Numbered from the stretch's first letter, positions 27,519-37,275 are shown. The stretch: DNA of 64,000 nt from Actinotignum sanguinis (GCF_003957255.1 NZ_QDIE01000002.1:79842-143841), one strand, 5' to 3'. Numbers and translations are program-made. The notes: generated from the sequence alone by a model not told the origin.

Positions 27519-28427
27519 CTAGCTCGCGAGGAGACCTTCGGCGCGCAGTGCTTCCGCCAATTCCGCGATCTGCGCCGTAGATGCCCCTACCAGGGGTAGG
27601 CGCAGGGTAGCCGAGGGGATGATCCCGAGGAGTTTGAGCGCTTCTTTCGCCATAACGGCACCTTGCCCGCTTCCCATAATCGCGGAAATAATATGGCGCT
27701 GCGCGGCGGCTTCCCGGCGGGCAGCCGGCAGATCTCCGGCGTCGACCTGCTCCACCAGGGCCCGCAAGCGGGCCGCAATAACGTGCCCGGCCACCGAAAT
27801 CACCCCGGAAGCCCCGTGCGCGAGCCAGGCGAAATTGAGGGCATCGTCTCCCGAGTAATATTCCAAGCCGGTGCGTGCCATTTTGACGAAACCGGCCGCC
27901 ACGTCACCGGTAGCATCTTTCACGGCGAGGATGCGCGGGTGCTCAGCCAGGCGCAGCAACGTATCCAGTTCGAGCCGCACCCCGGTGCGCCCCGGAATAT
28001 CGTAAACCATAACGGGCAGGTCCGTGGCTTCCGTCACGTTCACAATATGCTGGTAGACGCCTTCCTGGGAGGGCCGGTTGTAATACGGGGCGACGACGAG
28101 CAGCCCCTGCGCCCCACTTTTCTCGGCCCCGCGGGCAATGCGCACCGCGTGGGCGGTGTCATTGGAGCCGGCGCCGGCGATAACCATGGCGCGGTTACCA
28201 ACCGCCGCGCATACTTCCCGCACCAGGACGTCTTTTTCCGGCTGGTGCGTGGTAGGAGATTCTCCGGTGGTGCCGGAAAGGAGCAGGGAATCACATCCCT
28301 GGTCCACAAGGGTGGTGGCCAGCGCCACCGCGGCGTCAACATCCAAGGCCCCGTCGGCGTGGAAAGGGGTCACCATGGCAACGCTAACGGATCCAAAACT
28401 GCGTGAAGGCAAAGTGTGCTCGTCCAT
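27519..28427 (-). CDS. dapA: 4-Hydroxy-tetrahydrodipicolinate synthase
   Basis: DapA condenses pyruvate and aspartate semialdehyde in lysine and diaminopimelate synthesis. The (beta/alpha)8 enzyme has 302 residues, with LLLSGTTGESPTT for pyruvate binding, Y142 in VMVYDIPGRTGV, and the Schiff-base K170 in ILAVKDATGD. The gene follows dapB by 9 bp, so the two pathway enzymes are probably co-transcribed. A TAGGCT 6 nt before the ATG could also give a separate leaderless transcript, although its TAG doubles as the dapB stop codon. Confidence 0.97.
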   Translation of the reverse strand: MDEHTLPSRSFGSVSVAMVTPFHADGALDVDAAVALATTLVDQGCDSLLLSGTTGESPTTHQPEKDVLVREVCAAVGNRAMVIAGAGSNDTAHAVRIARGAEKSGAQGLLVVAPYYNRPSQEGVYQHIVNVTEATDLPVMVYDIPGRTGVRLELDTLLRLAEHPRILAVKDATGDVAAGFVKMARTGLEYYSGDDALNFAWLAHGASGVISVAGHVIAARLRALVEQVDAGDLPAARREAAAQRHIISAIMGSGQGAVMAKEALKLLGIIPSATLRLPLVGASTAQIAELAEALRAEGLLAS

Positions 28428-28433
28428 GGGCTC

Positions 28434-28439
28434 AGCCTA
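28434..28439 (-). promoter_or_regulatory. Possible internal leaderless -10 box before dapA
   Basis: TAGGCT ends 6 nt before the dapA ATG. Its first three bases are also the dapB stop codon, so the match may be coincidence. Confidence 0.35.
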
Positions 28440-29192
28440 TCGTTCCCAGCTCATGTACTGCTCTAATCCGACCTGCACGCCCGGATGCTGGTCAATGCCG
28501 CGGATCGCCAGAAGCACCCCGGGCATAAAAGACTCACGGGTGAAAGAATCTTGGCGCAAGGTGAGCTGTTCCCCGGGATTCCCCAACAGCACCGTTTCGT
28601 GAGCATTCAAGCCCCGAAGGCGCACCGCATGCACCGGGATGCCGGCAATTTTCTCCCCGCGGGCGGGCGCGGGTCCGGTGGTGGCATCGGGAGCCGGTGC
28701 GCATCCGGCTGCCTCCCGAGCTGCCGCGATTTTCTCCGCGGTGGCGCGCGCCGTTCCCGAAGGTGCATCCACTTTATCGGGATGGTGCATTTCCACCACT
28801 TCGACGGATTCAAAATACGGGGCGGCCATTTCCGCGAACATCATGGTGAGTACGGCACTCAAACCAAAATTCGGGGCGATGAGCACATGGCGCCCCGTTT
28901 CCTTGGCCACCGCCTCGATGCGCGCAATCTTTTCCGGGGTCCATCCCGTGGCTCCGACGACGGCGTGGCAGCCGTTGGTGAGCAACGCACGCACGGTATC
29001 TTCCGTGGCGTCGGGAACGGTGAAATCGACTCCCACAGTGGCGCCCGCCAGGGTCTGGGGGGTGATGGGATCATCCTTGGTGATCCGGGCGGTCAGGTTC
29101 ATATCGGGGGCGTCGGTGACGGCGGCACACACGGTGCTACCCATCCGTCCCGCCGCGCCCACCACAGCTACGTTGATAGTCATACCGTCCAT
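28437..29192 (-). CDS. dapB: 4-Hydroxy-tetrahydrodipicolinate reductase
   Basis: DapB reduces the DapA product with NAD(P)H. The dinucleotide-binding loop is VAVVGAAGRMGSTV. The catalytic region is EMHHPDKVDAPSGTA at about residues 155-170, with FGLSAVLTMMFAEMAA before it. Length is 251 residues. The ATG at 29183 (giving MTINVAVVG) is an alternative start and would match family N-termini better. The gene is divergent from the RGG-rich ATPase gene and leads the dapB-dapA pair. Confidence 0.97.
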   Translation of the reverse strand: MDGMTINVAVVGAAGRMGSTVCAAVTDAPDMNLTARITKDDPITPQTLAGATVGVDFTVPDATEDTVRALLTNGCHAVVGATGWTPEKIARIEAVAKETGRHVLIAPNFGLSAVLTMMFAEMAAPYFESVEVVEMHHPDKVDAPSGTARATAEKIAAAREAAGCAPAPDATTGPAPARGEKIAGIPVHAVRLRGLNAHETVLLGNPGEQLTLRQDSFTRESFMPGVLLAIRGIDQHPGVQVGLEQYMSWER

Positions 29193-29207
29193 GCTACGTG
29201 GCCTGGA

Positions 29208-29213
29208 TAGACT
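29208..29213 (+). promoter_or_regulatory. -10 box of a leaderless promoter (ABC-class ATPase)
   Basis: TAGACT ends 7 nt before the ATG at 29221. The gap to dapB is only 28 bp, so this promoter must overlap the dapB 5' region. Confidence 0.55.
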
Positions 29214-29220
29214 AGGTGCT

Positions 29221-31203
29221 ATGAGTTTTGGATATGAGCACAGCTCGGAACGTTACGATGCCCGCGGTGGGCGCGACTACCGGGGAGGCCGGGGCCCGCG
29301 CGGGGGCCGAGATCGCCACTTTGACCGTCGGGATAGGCGAGGCGGGGCGCCGCGCGAACGGCGCGAATTTGTGCGGGTCGAGGGAGACGACGTCGATCTT
29401 ATTGATCGCCTCCACGAACTGGACGGACGCAACTACCCGGCCTACAAGTCCGTTATCGGTGATTATGACTACGGCATGTATACCGTCCATATTGATCGGG
29501 TGCAATCCGATCCCTACGCCCCACCCTCCTCGCTGCGGGTAACGGCCGATCCGGCGAAGGTGGGGATTCCCGCCGACTTGCTCACCACCCCGGAACAGCG
29601 CCTGGCTGTTGCTGATTTCCTGGCCCGCACTTTTGCGGAGCGCTCCCGTCATTCCCGCGATATTTCTATCGCGAAAGTGGGGCAAGAGATTTTGGAGCGT
29701 TCGAGCGCAACCGTTTTCGCCAATCGCGTGGAATTACGTTTCCAATGCCATTTCCCGGCTCAGGGACGCACCATCCTCGGGCACGCCATGGCGCAAACCG
29801 CAGATGAGTACCTTCCCGAGATTATCGAAGCCACGCTCAATTTCTCCTCCGAAGGAGAAGAATTCGCTGCTCACCGGGCCGCGTTACGCAAACACGTGGA
29901 AACGTATGAAGATTATCTCGCCCTCCAGGAACTGATTCGGGAGCGCGGCTGGATTGGTTTTATTAACGACGGCGCAGTGCTGGTGCGCCGCTCAGGAATT
30001 TCCGATCTGCCTTTGACAGACGCCATCGCATTCTCCAGCCCCGAGAACTTGCGCGACAGCGTGCATCTTCCCCATGCCGGTGAGGTGACCGGTATGCCGA
30101 TTATCCCGGGTATTACGGTGATCGTCGGCGGGGGCTACCACGGTAAATCCACGTTACTCTCCGCTCTCGAGCGCAGCGTCTATCCGCATATCCCCGGGGA
30201 TGGCCGCGAACTGGTGGCCCTGGATCCCAGCGCGATGAAGGTGCGCGCTGCCGATGGACGCTGGGTGACCGGTGTGGATGTCTCAGCTTTCATTAATTCC
30301 CTGCCCGATGGCACGGACACCACCGATTTTTCCACCGAAAATGCTTCGGGTTCCACTTCGCAGGCCGCCGCGATTTCCGAGTCCATCGAAGCCGGCTCGC
30401 GGGTTTTGCTTATTGATGAGGACACCTCGGCCACCAATCTCATGATTCGTGATGAGCGGATGCGCGCGCTGGTTCCGGCTACCCAGGAACCTATTACACC
30501 TTTTGTGGATCGGGTGGCCGGTATGGCGCGCGCCGGTATTTCCACCATCATGGTCATGGGCGGCTCGGGTGATTACTTGGATGCCGCGGATCGGGTACTC
30601 CTCATGGATCACTACGTGTGCCACGATGTTACGGAGCAGGCCCGTGCGGTAGCCGCAGCTCACCCGCGAGAGCGCAATGATATCGCTGAGTTTACGCACC
30701 CGGCACCGCGCTATCCTCTCCCCCTCAAGGCCCACGGGGTGAAGGCGAAAACGAAATCGCGCGGGGTGGATCTTATTTCTCTGGATCGCGCTGATATTGA
30801 TGTGAGCGATGTGCCCCAGATTGTGGATCCGGGCCAAACCGCCGCAATTGCCTGGGCGATCCGCTCCCTGACCGACCCCACCCGCGCCCTGTGCCTACGG
30901 GGCAAATACACCGTTCCGGAAGGTATTGGGCGCCTCGAGGAGACAATCGCTACGCACGGTCTGGATGCGCTGGGCGCCGGCGAGAAACCAGCTTTCCTGG
31001 CACGGCCGCGCGCGGTGGATATCGCCGCGGCGCTTAACCGTTACCGCACCCTCAAGGTGGTGCACGCACCCGTAGAGGAACCCACCGCGGACGAGGCAGA
31101 GGATGCAGAGAAGGCTCACGATCTCGTTGCCACGCCGTCCGCACCGTCGGTAGAGAGCACCACCAGCGCACCGTCCGCGCCGTCGGCCGGAAGCGCCTGC
31201 TAG
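29221..31203 (+). CDS. ABC-class predicted ATPase (COG3044 type) with an N-terminal RGG-rich region
   Basis: The 660-residue protein starts with a glycine-arginine segment (RGGRDYRGGRGPRGGRDR and more, residues about 14-48) like RNA-binding RGG boxes. The body matches the predicted ABC-class ATPase family. Walker A is VGGGYHGKSTLLSALE near residues 302-317. VLLIDEDTSATNLMIRDERM near 395-414 includes the Walker B acidic pair. There are no membrane helices and no permease neighbour, so it is not a transporter. The C-terminus ends in a Ser/Pro/Ala tail. Its stop interlocks with the M16 protease stop. Function is unknown; an RNA-linked role is my inference. Confidence 0.85.
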   Translation: MSFGYEHSSERYDARGGRDYRGGRGPRGGRDRHFDRRDRRGGAPRERREFVRVEGDDVDLIDRLHELDGRNYPAYKSVIGDYDYGMYTVHIDRVQSDPYAPPSSLRVTADPAKVGIPADLLTTPEQRLAVADFLARTFAERSRHSRDISIAKVGQEILERSSATVFANRVELRFQCHFPAQGRTILGHAMAQTADEYLPEIIEATLNFSSEGEEFAAHRAALRKHVETYEDYLALQELIRERGWIGFINDGAVLVRRSGISDLPLTDAIAFSSPENLRDSVHLPHAGEVTGMPIIPGITVIVGGGYHGKSTLLSALERSVYPHIPGDGRELVALDPSAMKVRAADGRWVTGVDVSAFINSLPDGTDTTDFSTENASGSTSQAAAISESIEAGSRVLLIDEDTSATNLMIRDERMRALVPATQEPITPFVDRVAGMARAGISTIMVMGGSGDYLDAADRVLLMDHYVCHDVTEQARAVAAAHPRERNDIAEFTHPAPRYPLPLKAHGVKAKTKSRGVDLISLDRADIDVSDVPQIVDPGQTAAIAWAIRSLTDPTRALCLRGKYTVPEGIGRLEETIATHGLDALGAGEKPAFLARPRAVDIAAALNRYRTLKVVHAPVEEPTADEAEDAEKAHDLVATPSAPSVESTTSAPSAPSAGSAC

Positions 31204-32513
31204 TTCTCCGGTCCGACCGTTACACACGAACGCTGGCCTGCCGCAATGCGGCGGGCCAGCTCGTTTATATCGGCGGCTCGCACGGCGCGGGCCCGGCGCA
31301 GGTGTTCCTCATGCGAAATAATGCTGCCGCGCACCAACTCGGAGGTACCGAGCCGCGTCATAGCGGTGCCCACCCGTTCGGCGTCGAAAACAATATCGGC
31401 ACGCAGACGCCGGAAAGCAGATTCCGTTTCTTCTTCGCTCACGCCGTCACGGGCGAGGCGATCCAACTCGGTCATCATGAGCTCCCGCACGGTGCCCACA
31501 TTGTGCGGGGCGCACCCGGCCGCCAGGCAGAACATCCCGCCTTCACGGTAACTAACCGGGAAGGAGTAGGTCGAGTAGGCCAAGGCGCGCCGCTCGCGAA
31601 TTTCTTGGAAGAGCCGCGAGGACGTTCCTCCACCCAGAATCGCGTTGAGGGCGAGCAAGGTAGGAAGCTCCGCGCTGGTCAAGCTCAGCCCCGGCATCCC
31701 CACGATAACCGCAGCCTGCTCCACTTCCTTAGGAATGTGCAGCTCGCGTGCCTCCTGGTAGGTAATGGACGGGGCGATACGGCGCGGGTGGGCATCGCGC
31801 TCCGTGCTCAGATCCCAGCCCCCGGTGCTCAGCGCCCCCACCGCCAGCTCGCACAGTTCTTCATGGTCGACGGCGCCCGCGGCAACCACCACCACCTCAT
31901 CGGGATGATAGACCCCGTGGTAGTGCTCGAGGAGCGCCTCGTGTTGCAAAGCCCGCACCGTTTGCGCCGTTCCCCCGACGGGGCGCGCCAAGGGGTGATC
32001 CCCGAAGACGAGCTGTGGGATTTTCTCCATGGCGGTATCGGTAGCGTCGTCGGCATACATGGCGAGTTCTTCGAGAATAACGCCGCGTTCCACGGCGAAA
32101 TCTTCGGCACTCAGCGTGGCGCTGGTGAGCATATCCGCGAGGATATCAACGGCCTGGGCCAGGTCTTCGTCAAAAATATGACCGTGGTAGTGGGTGTATT
32201 GCTTCGAGGTGGCCGCGTTAAAGCCACCGCCCAGATAGTCTGTTTCCCGCGAAATATCAAGGGAACTGCGCCGCTTCGTTCCCTTGAAGAGCAGGTGCTC
32301 CAGGAAATGGGTGGATCCTTGGGTATCCGCTACTTCGTCGCGAGATCCGGCACCCACCCACATGCTGACGTAAGTGGAGTGAATATGGGGCAGGCGGTAG
32401 CTGAGGACACGGAGCCCGCCGGGGAGGACGGTGCGGCGCAGAAGTGCGCCGTCGTCGTCGATACTGAGACTGGCGCCCGCGTTAAGCGGAAGGGGCAGTT
32501 CGCTATACAACAT
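31200..32513 (-). CDS. M16 family zinc protease
   Basis: This is a processing-peptidase-like metalloprotease of 437 residues. The inverted zinc motif HxxEH is in STHFLEHLLFKGT near residue 69, and the distal glutamate lies in RGVILEELAMY near 143. The second half is the inactive partner-like domain (RLFQEIRERRALAYSTYSF). The ATG at 32513 is chosen because GGAAAG precedes it; longer frames run into a hairpin. The gene follows pnp, as Rv2782c follows gpsI in Mycobacterium. Its stop overlaps that of the convergent ATPase gene in the sequence CTAG. Confidence 0.93.
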   Translation of the reverse strand: MLYSELPLPLNAGASLSIDDDGALLRRTVLPGGLRVLSYRLPHIHSTYVSMWVGAGSRDEVADTQGSTHFLEHLLFKGTKRRSSLDISRETDYLGGGFNAATSKQYTHYHGHIFDEDLAQAVDILADMLTSATLSAEDFAVERGVILEELAMYADDATDTAMEKIPQLVFGDHPLARPVGGTAQTVRALQHEALLEHYHGVYHPDEVVVVAAGAVDHEELCELAVGALSTGGWDLSTERDAHPRRIAPSITYQEARELHIPKEVEQAAVIVGMPGLSLTSAELPTLLALNAILGGGTSSRLFQEIRERRALAYSTYSFPVSYREGGMFCLAAGCAPHNVGTVRELMMTELDRLARDGVSEEETESAFRRLRADIVFDAERVGTAMTRLGTSELVRGSIISHEEHLRRARAVRAADINELARRIAAGQRSCVTVGPEN

Positions 32514-32542
32514 GGGAATACTTTCCTGGATAGTTACGCAAA

Positions 32543-32572
32543 CTCCCCGAACGTCCGGAAACATTCGGGGAG
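32543..32572 (-). terminator. Hairpin between pnp and the M16 gene
   Basis: CTCCCCGAA and TTCGGGGAG form a 9-bp stem around a 12-nt loop. Only three T residues follow on the minus strand, so it may be a weak terminator or a processing/stability element that lowers M16 expression relative to pnp. Confidence 0.5.
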
Positions 32573-32605
32573 CTCACTGTACCTTAGCGCCCGTGGGCGC
32601 GGGTT

Positions 32606-35035
32606 TTAGTCTTCGTCCGTGTGAACGGTGCGACGACGCCGCCGCGAACCGCGACTTCCACGCGAACCGCGGCTCGAGCTGGAGTCAGCATCGGAGTCGT
32701 CGGCCGAGGGTGCGCTGGGCGCCGAGGACTCGGTGCGCCGGCGCGAACGGGAACGCGAACGGTTCTGGCGCGGGGCGCTCTCCTCCGCTTCACCGTGCTC
32801 GCCCTGCTCGGACGTTTCCGTTTCGGCGCTTGCTTCGCCTTCCGGAACCACCGCTTCCAGGGAGATCTTGCCGCGGTCATCGATTTCACCGATTTCGACC
32901 TCGACCTTATCGCCTACGTTGAGGACATCTTCTACGTTTTCCACGCGCTTGCCACCCACGAGGCGGCGAATCTGGGAAATGTGGAGGAGACCGTCGCGCC
33001 CCGGGGTGAGGGAGATGAACGCGCCGAAGGTGGTGGTCTTGACCACGGTACCTACGTAGCGTTCGCCCACTTCGGGAAGCTGCGGGTTGGCAATGGAATT
33101 GACGGTGTCACGGGCGGCTTCCGCGGAAACGCCGTCGGCGGCGCCAATGAAGACGGTGCCGTCGTCTTCGATGGTGATTTCCGCGCCGGTATCTTCCTGG
33201 ATCTGGTTGATCATCTTGCCCTTGGGGCCGATGACCTCACCGATCTTGTCCACCGGGATCTTCACGGTGAGGATACGCGGGGCGGTGGGGGCCATCTCAT
33301 CGGGGCCGTCAATGGCCTGGTTCATGAGATCGAGGATGGCCAGGCGAGCATCACGGGCCTGGGACAGCGCCGCGGAAAGAACCTCCGCGGGGATACCGTC
33401 CAGCTTGGTGTCCAGCTGGAGCGCGGTCACGTACTCGCGGGTACCGGCCACCTTGAAGTCCATATCGCCCAGGGCGTCTTCCGCACCGAGGATATCGGTG
33501 AGGGTCACGTACTTGGTTTCCCCGTCGATCTGGGCGGAGATAAGACCCATGGCGATGCCGGCAACCGGGGCCTTGAGCGGCACCCCGGCGTTGAGTAGGG
33601 ACATGGTCGAGGCGCATACGGAACCCATGGAGGAGGAGCCGTTCGAGCCCATCGTCTCGGAGACCTGGCGGATCGCGTAGGGGAATTCCTCGCGGCTGGG
33701 CAGCTGGGATTCCAGCGCCATTTCGGCCAGGTGCCCGTGCCCGATTTCGCGGCGCTTGGGGCTGCCCACACGCCCGGTTTCGCCGGTGCAATAGGGCGGG
33801 AAGTTGTAGTGGTGGATGTAGCGCTTGTGGGTAATCGGGGAAAGATTATCCAGCGGCTGCTCCATCTTGAGCATATTGAGGGTGGTCACCCCGAGGATCT
33901 GCGTTTCACCACGCTGGAAGATCGCCGAGCCGTGCACGCGCGGCAACACGCCAGCCTGCGCGGAAATCGAACGAATATCGGTGGGGCGGCGCCCGTCCAT
34001 CCGCACGTTTTCAGTGAGGACGTGGCGGCGCATAACTTCCTTGAAGTGGTCATTGACCGCGGCAGCGAGGCCCGGGCCGTCTTCTTCCAGATTGAACTGG
34101 GCATCGGCGGGCACCGTCAGTTCGGAAACGATCTGATCGGTAAGGTCATTGAGGGCGGTATCGCGCTCCACCTTGTCCACAATTCCGAGGATGGTATTGA
34201 AGCGATCACCCAGAACATTTCCGACGGCCTCAAATTGAGCTTCGGTGTAATTCGGGAAGAAGGGGTAGTCCGCGGTGGGCTTACCGCATTCTTCGATGAG
34301 CGCGCGCTGCGCCTCGCAGAGGGTGCGGATAACGCCCTTGGCGGCTTCCAGGCCCTGGGTAATAACTTCTTCGGTGGGGGCAATACCACCGGCGGCCACA
34401 TTCGCTTCCGTTTGTTCGGGAGCTTGGGCCTCCACCATGGTGATGGCGACGTCGTCCCCAACAATGCGCCCGGCAATATCCATGGAGAAGGTGGCGCGCG
34501 CCATTTCCGACCAGCGCGGGAAGGCGATCCACTGCCCGTCCACGAGGGACACGCGGGTGCCGCCGACCGGGCCAGCAAAAGGCAGATCCGTCAGCGAGGT
34601 GGACAGGGACGCGGCGTTAATCGCGAGGACGTCGTAAGCATCATCCGGGTGGATGGAGAGGACCGTCTCCACGATCTGCACTTCGTTACGCATGCCCTTG
34701 GTGAAGAGCGGGCGCAGCGGGCGGTCGATGAGGCGGGCGGCCAGAATCGCATCCGTACCGGGGCGACCTTCGCGACGGAAGAACGAGCCGGGAATTTTAC
34801 CGGCCGCGTAGGATCGTTCTTCCACGTCCACCGTCAGCGGGAAGAAATCGAAATGTTCCTTCGGGCTTTTCGAGGCGGTGGTGGCGGAGAAAACGGTGGT
34901 TTCTCCGTCTAGGTAAGCCAGGGCGGCACCGTTGGCCTGTTGAGCAAGCAGCCCGGTTTCAAAACGGATGGTACGTGTTCCAAAGGAGCCGTTATCAACA
35001 ACGGCTTCCACACTATGAATATTGGGACCCTCCAC
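32606..35035 (-). CDS. pnp: Polyribonucleotide nucleotidyltransferase (PNPase)
   Basis: PNPase is the trimeric phosphorolytic 3'-5' exoribonuclease and tailing enzyme. The 809-residue protein has two RNase PH domains; [19 protein letters not shown] marks the first and [20 protein letters not shown] the second. A KH domain ([18 protein letters not shown]) and an S1 domain ([16 protein letters not shown]) follow. The C-terminal tail is unusually rich in Arg, Ser and Gly (SRSRSRRR, then [15 protein letters not shown]). GTG start with AGGAGG. It is downstream of rpsO, the classic rpsO-pnp pair, with a hairpin between them. Confidence 0.98.
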   Translation of the reverse strand: MEGPNIHSVEAVVDNGSFGTRTIRFETGLLAQQANGAALAYLDGETTVFSATTASKSPKEHFDFFPLTVDVEERSYAAGKIPGSFFRREGRPGTDAILAARLIDRPLRPLFTKGMRNEVQIVETVLSIHPDDAYDVLAINAASLSTSLTDLPFAGPVGGTRVSLVDGQWIAFPRWSEMARATFSMDIAGRIVGDDVAITMVEAQAPEQTEANVAAGGIAPTEEVITQGLEAAKGVIRTLCEAQRALIEECGKPTADYPFFPNYTEAQFEAVGNVLGDRFNTILGIVDKVERDTALNDLTDQIVSELTVPADAQFNLEEDGPGLAAAVNDHFKEVMRRHVLTENVRMDGRRPTDIRSISAQAGVLPRVHGSAIFQRGETQILGVTTLNMLKMEQPLDNLSPITHKRYIHHYNFPPYCTGETGRVGSPKRREIGHGHLAEMALESQLPSREEFPYAIRQVSETMGSNGSSSMGSVCASTMSLLNAGVPLKAPVAGIAMGLISAQIDGETKYVTLTDILGAEDALGDMDFKVAGTREYVTALQLDTKLDGIPAEVLSAALSQARDARLAILDLMNQAIDGPDEMAPTAPRILTVKIPVDKIGEVIGPKGKMINQIQEDTGAEITIEDDGTVFIGAADGVSAEAARDTVNSIANPQLPEVGERYVGTVVKTTTFGAFISLTPGRDGLLHISQIRRLVGGKRVENVEDVLNVGDKVEVEIGEIDDRGKISLEAVVPEGEASAETETSEQGEHGEAEESAPRQNRSRSRSRRRTESSAPSAPSADDSDADSSSSRGSRGSRGSRRRRRTVHTDED

Positions 35036-35272
35036 GGGACCTCCTTTTATTTCGGCCGCGAGGCGGCCATCAGTGGTAATTCACGAAAACGGGCCAGAGT
35101 TATTCCCGCCTTCGTCAACCATCACCGAAGACCACGTTCGCGGTACTCCACATATTGGGGTGCGCAGGCGCGCCACACCCTTTCTATCGTAGTGTCCGAG
35201 CAAGCAGCTGAGCGCCGCACGCAGTTCACTTGCGGCGATGCTGAGCAGCTTCTCACGCCTGCGGACATACGG

Positions 35273-35304
35273 AAAGCGGCCCGGGATGAAACCCGAGCCG
35301 CTTT
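35273..35304 (-). terminator. rpsO-pnp intercistronic hairpin
   Basis: AAAGCGGCCCGGG pairs with CCCGAGCCGCTTT (13 bp, one mismatch) 7 nt after the rpsO stop. The following T-run is only TTT, so it is probably a leaky terminator or RNA processing site that lets some transcription reach pnp. Confidence 0.65.
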
Positions 35305-35310
35305 AAGTAC

Positions 35311-35580
35311 TTATCGACGCAAGCCGAGGCGTGCGATCAGCGACCGGTACCGCTCGATATCTTCCTCAGCGAGGTAGCTGAGAAGGCGGCGGCGCTGGCC
35401 GATAAGAAGCATGAGGCCACGGCGCGAATGATGGTCGTGGATGTGCGAGCGGAAGTGCTCCGTCAGCTGCGAAATACGAGCCGAGAGCAGGGCCACCTGC
35501 ACTTCGGGGGAACCGGTATCGCCCTCGTGCGTGGCGTATTCGGCAATGATCTTCTGCTTTTCTTCAGGCTTGAGGGCCAT
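35311..35580 (-). CDS. rpsO: 30S ribosomal protein S15
   Basis: S15 nucleates the central domain of 16S rRNA. The 89-residue protein is standard: [39 protein letters not shown], and the end [14 protein letters not shown] strong AAGGAGA precedes the ATG. It is separated from pnp by a hairpin. The 275 bp between them hold only that hairpin and the probable pnp promoter region. Confidence 0.99.
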   Translation of the reverse strand: MALKPEEKQKIIAEYATHEGDTGSPEVQVALLSARISQLTEHFRSHIHDHHSRRGLMLLIGQRRRLLSYLAEEDIERYRSLIARLGLRR

Positions 35581-35693
35581 GCGATTCTCCTTAGTTTCCG
35601 TTGCACGGAGCTCCGGGGCATGTTCTCCCAGGCATGACGCTACCGTGGCCGATGTAAACGGCCTGAAAATTCTAGCACACGGCGACGACGCCG

Positions 35694-35717
35694 CGCACTG
35701 GCGTCCCCGCCAGTGCG
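35694..35717 (-). terminator. GC-rich hairpin after the PF04020 membrane protein gene
   Basis: CGCACTGGCG and CGCCAGTGCG form a perfect 10-bp stem with a 4-nt loop, about 60 bp past the stop codon. There is no T-tract, so termination would be Rho-assisted or the element may protect the mRNA end. Confidence 0.45.
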
Positions 35718-35779
35718 GGTGTGGCCTTCCCCGCTTTCCGTTTACTAGTCGATGGCGGGTAGCTAGTCGATGGCGCGAG

Positions 35780-36160
35780 CTAGGAGCGTTCCACGAAACC
35801 GCTGAGCACCATATTGACGAGGGAGACCACGATCCCGCCGAAGAGTGCCGCCCAGAAGCTACCTACCACCAGGTGCACCGCCAAGTCCTGAGAAGCCCAG
35901 GCGGTGAGCGAGATCATCGCCGCGTTGATCACCAGGGAGAAGAGTCCGAGAGTGAGGATATAGAGCGGGAATGAGAGGAATTTCAAGATTGGGCGGATCA
36001 CCGCGTTGAGAATGGCAAGAATGAGGCCGGCCACCACGAACCATCCAATGAGGCGGAGCGTATCGGGGGCCTCCCCCACCATTGCCAGACCGGGAATAAC
36101 CAACGTGGCTACCCACAGTGCAACAGCATTGATAGCGACGCGAAGAGCGAATGTACTCAT
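35780..36160 (-). CDS. PF04020-type four-helix membrane protein (phage holin-like family)
   Basis: The 126-residue protein is almost entirely hydrophobic, with four transmembrane helices. Family hallmarks are the [15 protein letters not shown] start, [20 protein letters not shown] in the middle and the glycine-rich last helix. The family is called mycobacterial 4-TMS holin-like, but it is a common chromosomal gene without proven holin activity. The start has a weak AGGTGC, and TAGGGT lies 6 nt upstream, suggesting a leaderless start. It lies between ribF and rpsO, reading with them. Confidence 0.88.
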   Translation of the reverse strand: MSTFALRVAINAVALWVATLVIPGLAMVGEAPDTLRLIGWFVVAGLILAILNAVIRPILKFLSFPLYILTLGLFSLVINAAMISLTAWASQDLAVHLVVGSFWAALFGGIVVSLVNMVLSGFVERS

Positions 36161-36166
36161 GCACCT

Positions 36167-36172
36167 ACCCTA
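36167..36172 (-). promoter_or_regulatory. Possible leaderless -10 box (PF04020 gene)
   Basis: TAGGGT on the minus strand is followed by AGGTGC and the ATG at 36160. The AGGTG could instead be a short Shine-Dalgarno. Confidence 0.4.
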
Positions 36173-36222
36173 GCGAATGCGCCCTGTGGTTTCTCGGCGG
36201 TGCTAACGGCGCCGACGGCTTG

Positions 36223-37212
36223 TTAGGCCCGCACCGCCCCGGGTGGGACACGCCCGGCGGGTGGAACGCCCAAGCGGTCCGCAGTTTCTAAAACGTCCAG
36301 GTCGATACGATTCAGCAGCTCATCAACCGAGCCGAAGGTAAGCATGGGGCGGATGCGGGAGACGAAATCGATACTGATGGGTTCCCCGTAGAGGTTGAGG
36401 TCGCTACGCCCGAGCACGTGGGCTTCCACGGTACGTTCCTGGCCATCGAATTGCGGATTGGTCCCCACGGATATGGCTGCCGGGAGGTATTCTTCGGCGC
36501 TGCCTCCCGAAACGCGGCGCACTAGCCATCCGGCGTACACGCCATCAGCAGGCACTTCACCAAGCTCATCGCCACTCAGGTTGGCGGTGGGGAATCCCAA
36601 TTCACGCCCGCGCCGTGCCCCGTGCACCACGGTGCCGTGGATACGGTGCGGGCGCCCTAGGATCTGCGCGGCGCTAGCGACATCGCCGGTAGCAAGCGCG
36701 GCGCGCACCCGGGTGGAGGACCACCGTTCACCCGCCGCGTCACAGCGGTCACCTACGATTTCCACACCGAAACCCAGCTCGGTGCCGAGGCGACGCAGCA
36801 CCGCTTCATCTCCGGTATTCCCCGCCCCGAAACGAGCATCGTGCCCAACCACAACGAAACCGGCCCGGAGTTGGCCCACAAGTTGGTTCCGCACAAATTC
36901 CGCGGCGGTGGCACGGGCGTAGGCGGCGTCGTAACGCTGGAGGTAGAGCGCATCCGCACCCAGCGTCTCAATGCGATTAATGCGATCTTGCAAGCTCATG
37001 ACGAGACGAATATTTGCCTCGGGGCGGTGGACGGTGGCGGGATGGGGATCAAACGTGAGAACAATAACGGGCCAGCCGAGTTCCCGGCCAATATCAACCG
37101 CGCGGGTGAGAACGGCGCGGTGTCCACGATGGACGCCGTCGTACACCCCGAAGGTCACCACACTCCGGTCAAAATCCGGCGAAATATCTAAGGGAGATGT
37201 CCAAATCTGCAC
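36223..37212 (-). CDS. ribF: Bifunctional riboflavin kinase / FAD synthetase
   Basis: RibF makes FMN and then FAD from riboflavin. The N-terminal nucleotidyltransferase domain has VTFGVYDGVHRGHRAVL, VLTFDPHPATVHRP and a GHDARFGAGNTGDEAVL loop. The C-terminal kinase domain has the GRELGFPTANLSGDE motif. Length is 329 residues. The GTG start follows GGAGAA. In many actinobacteria ribF lies next to truB; here a divergent sugar kinase pair lies between them. Confidence 0.96.
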   Translation of the reverse strand: MQIWTSPLDISPDFDRSVVTFGVYDGVHRGHRAVLTRAVDIGRELGWPVIVLTFDPHPATVHRPEANIRLVMSLQDRINRIETLGADALYLQRYDAAYARATAAEFVRNQLVGQLRAGFVVVGHDARFGAGNTGDEAVLRRLGTELGFGVEIVGDRCDAAGERWSSTRVRAALATGDVASAAQILGRPHRIHGTVVHGARRGRELGFPTANLSGDELGEVPADGVYAGWLVRRVSGGSAEEYLPAAISVGTNPQFDGQERTVEAHVLGRSDLNLYGEPISIDFVSRIRPMLTFGSVDELLNRIDLDVLETADRLGVPPAGRVPPGAVRA

Positions 37213-37250
37213 GTTCTCCAGGGTAGCTTATTCCCACCGTTATCCCACCA

Positions 37251-37275
37251 GCGCAAAAATCAGAATTTTTTGCGC
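37251..37275. promoter_or_regulatory. Inverted repeat in the ribF / sugar kinase divergent region
   Basis: GCGCAAAAA and TTTTTGCGC face each other across 7 bp. An 8-bp GC-rich hairpin follows at 37302-37321, and a TTGACA at 37284-37289. The A/T-tracted palindrome could be an operator for the kinase operon, or a bidirectional terminator-like insulator. Confidence 0.45.

Noticed and set aside
28639..29220. 194-codon N-terminal extension of the ABC-class ATPase
   Set aside because: It lies antisense inside dapB, whose catalytic motifs are certain; the ATG at 29221 with its own -10 box is the credible start.
31302..32609. 435-codon open frame opposite the M16 protease gene
   Set aside because: Composition and lack of motifs show a shadow of the real minus-strand gene.
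33731..34912. 393-codon open frame opposite pnp
   Set aside because: Antisense shadow; PNPase domains are complete on the other strand.
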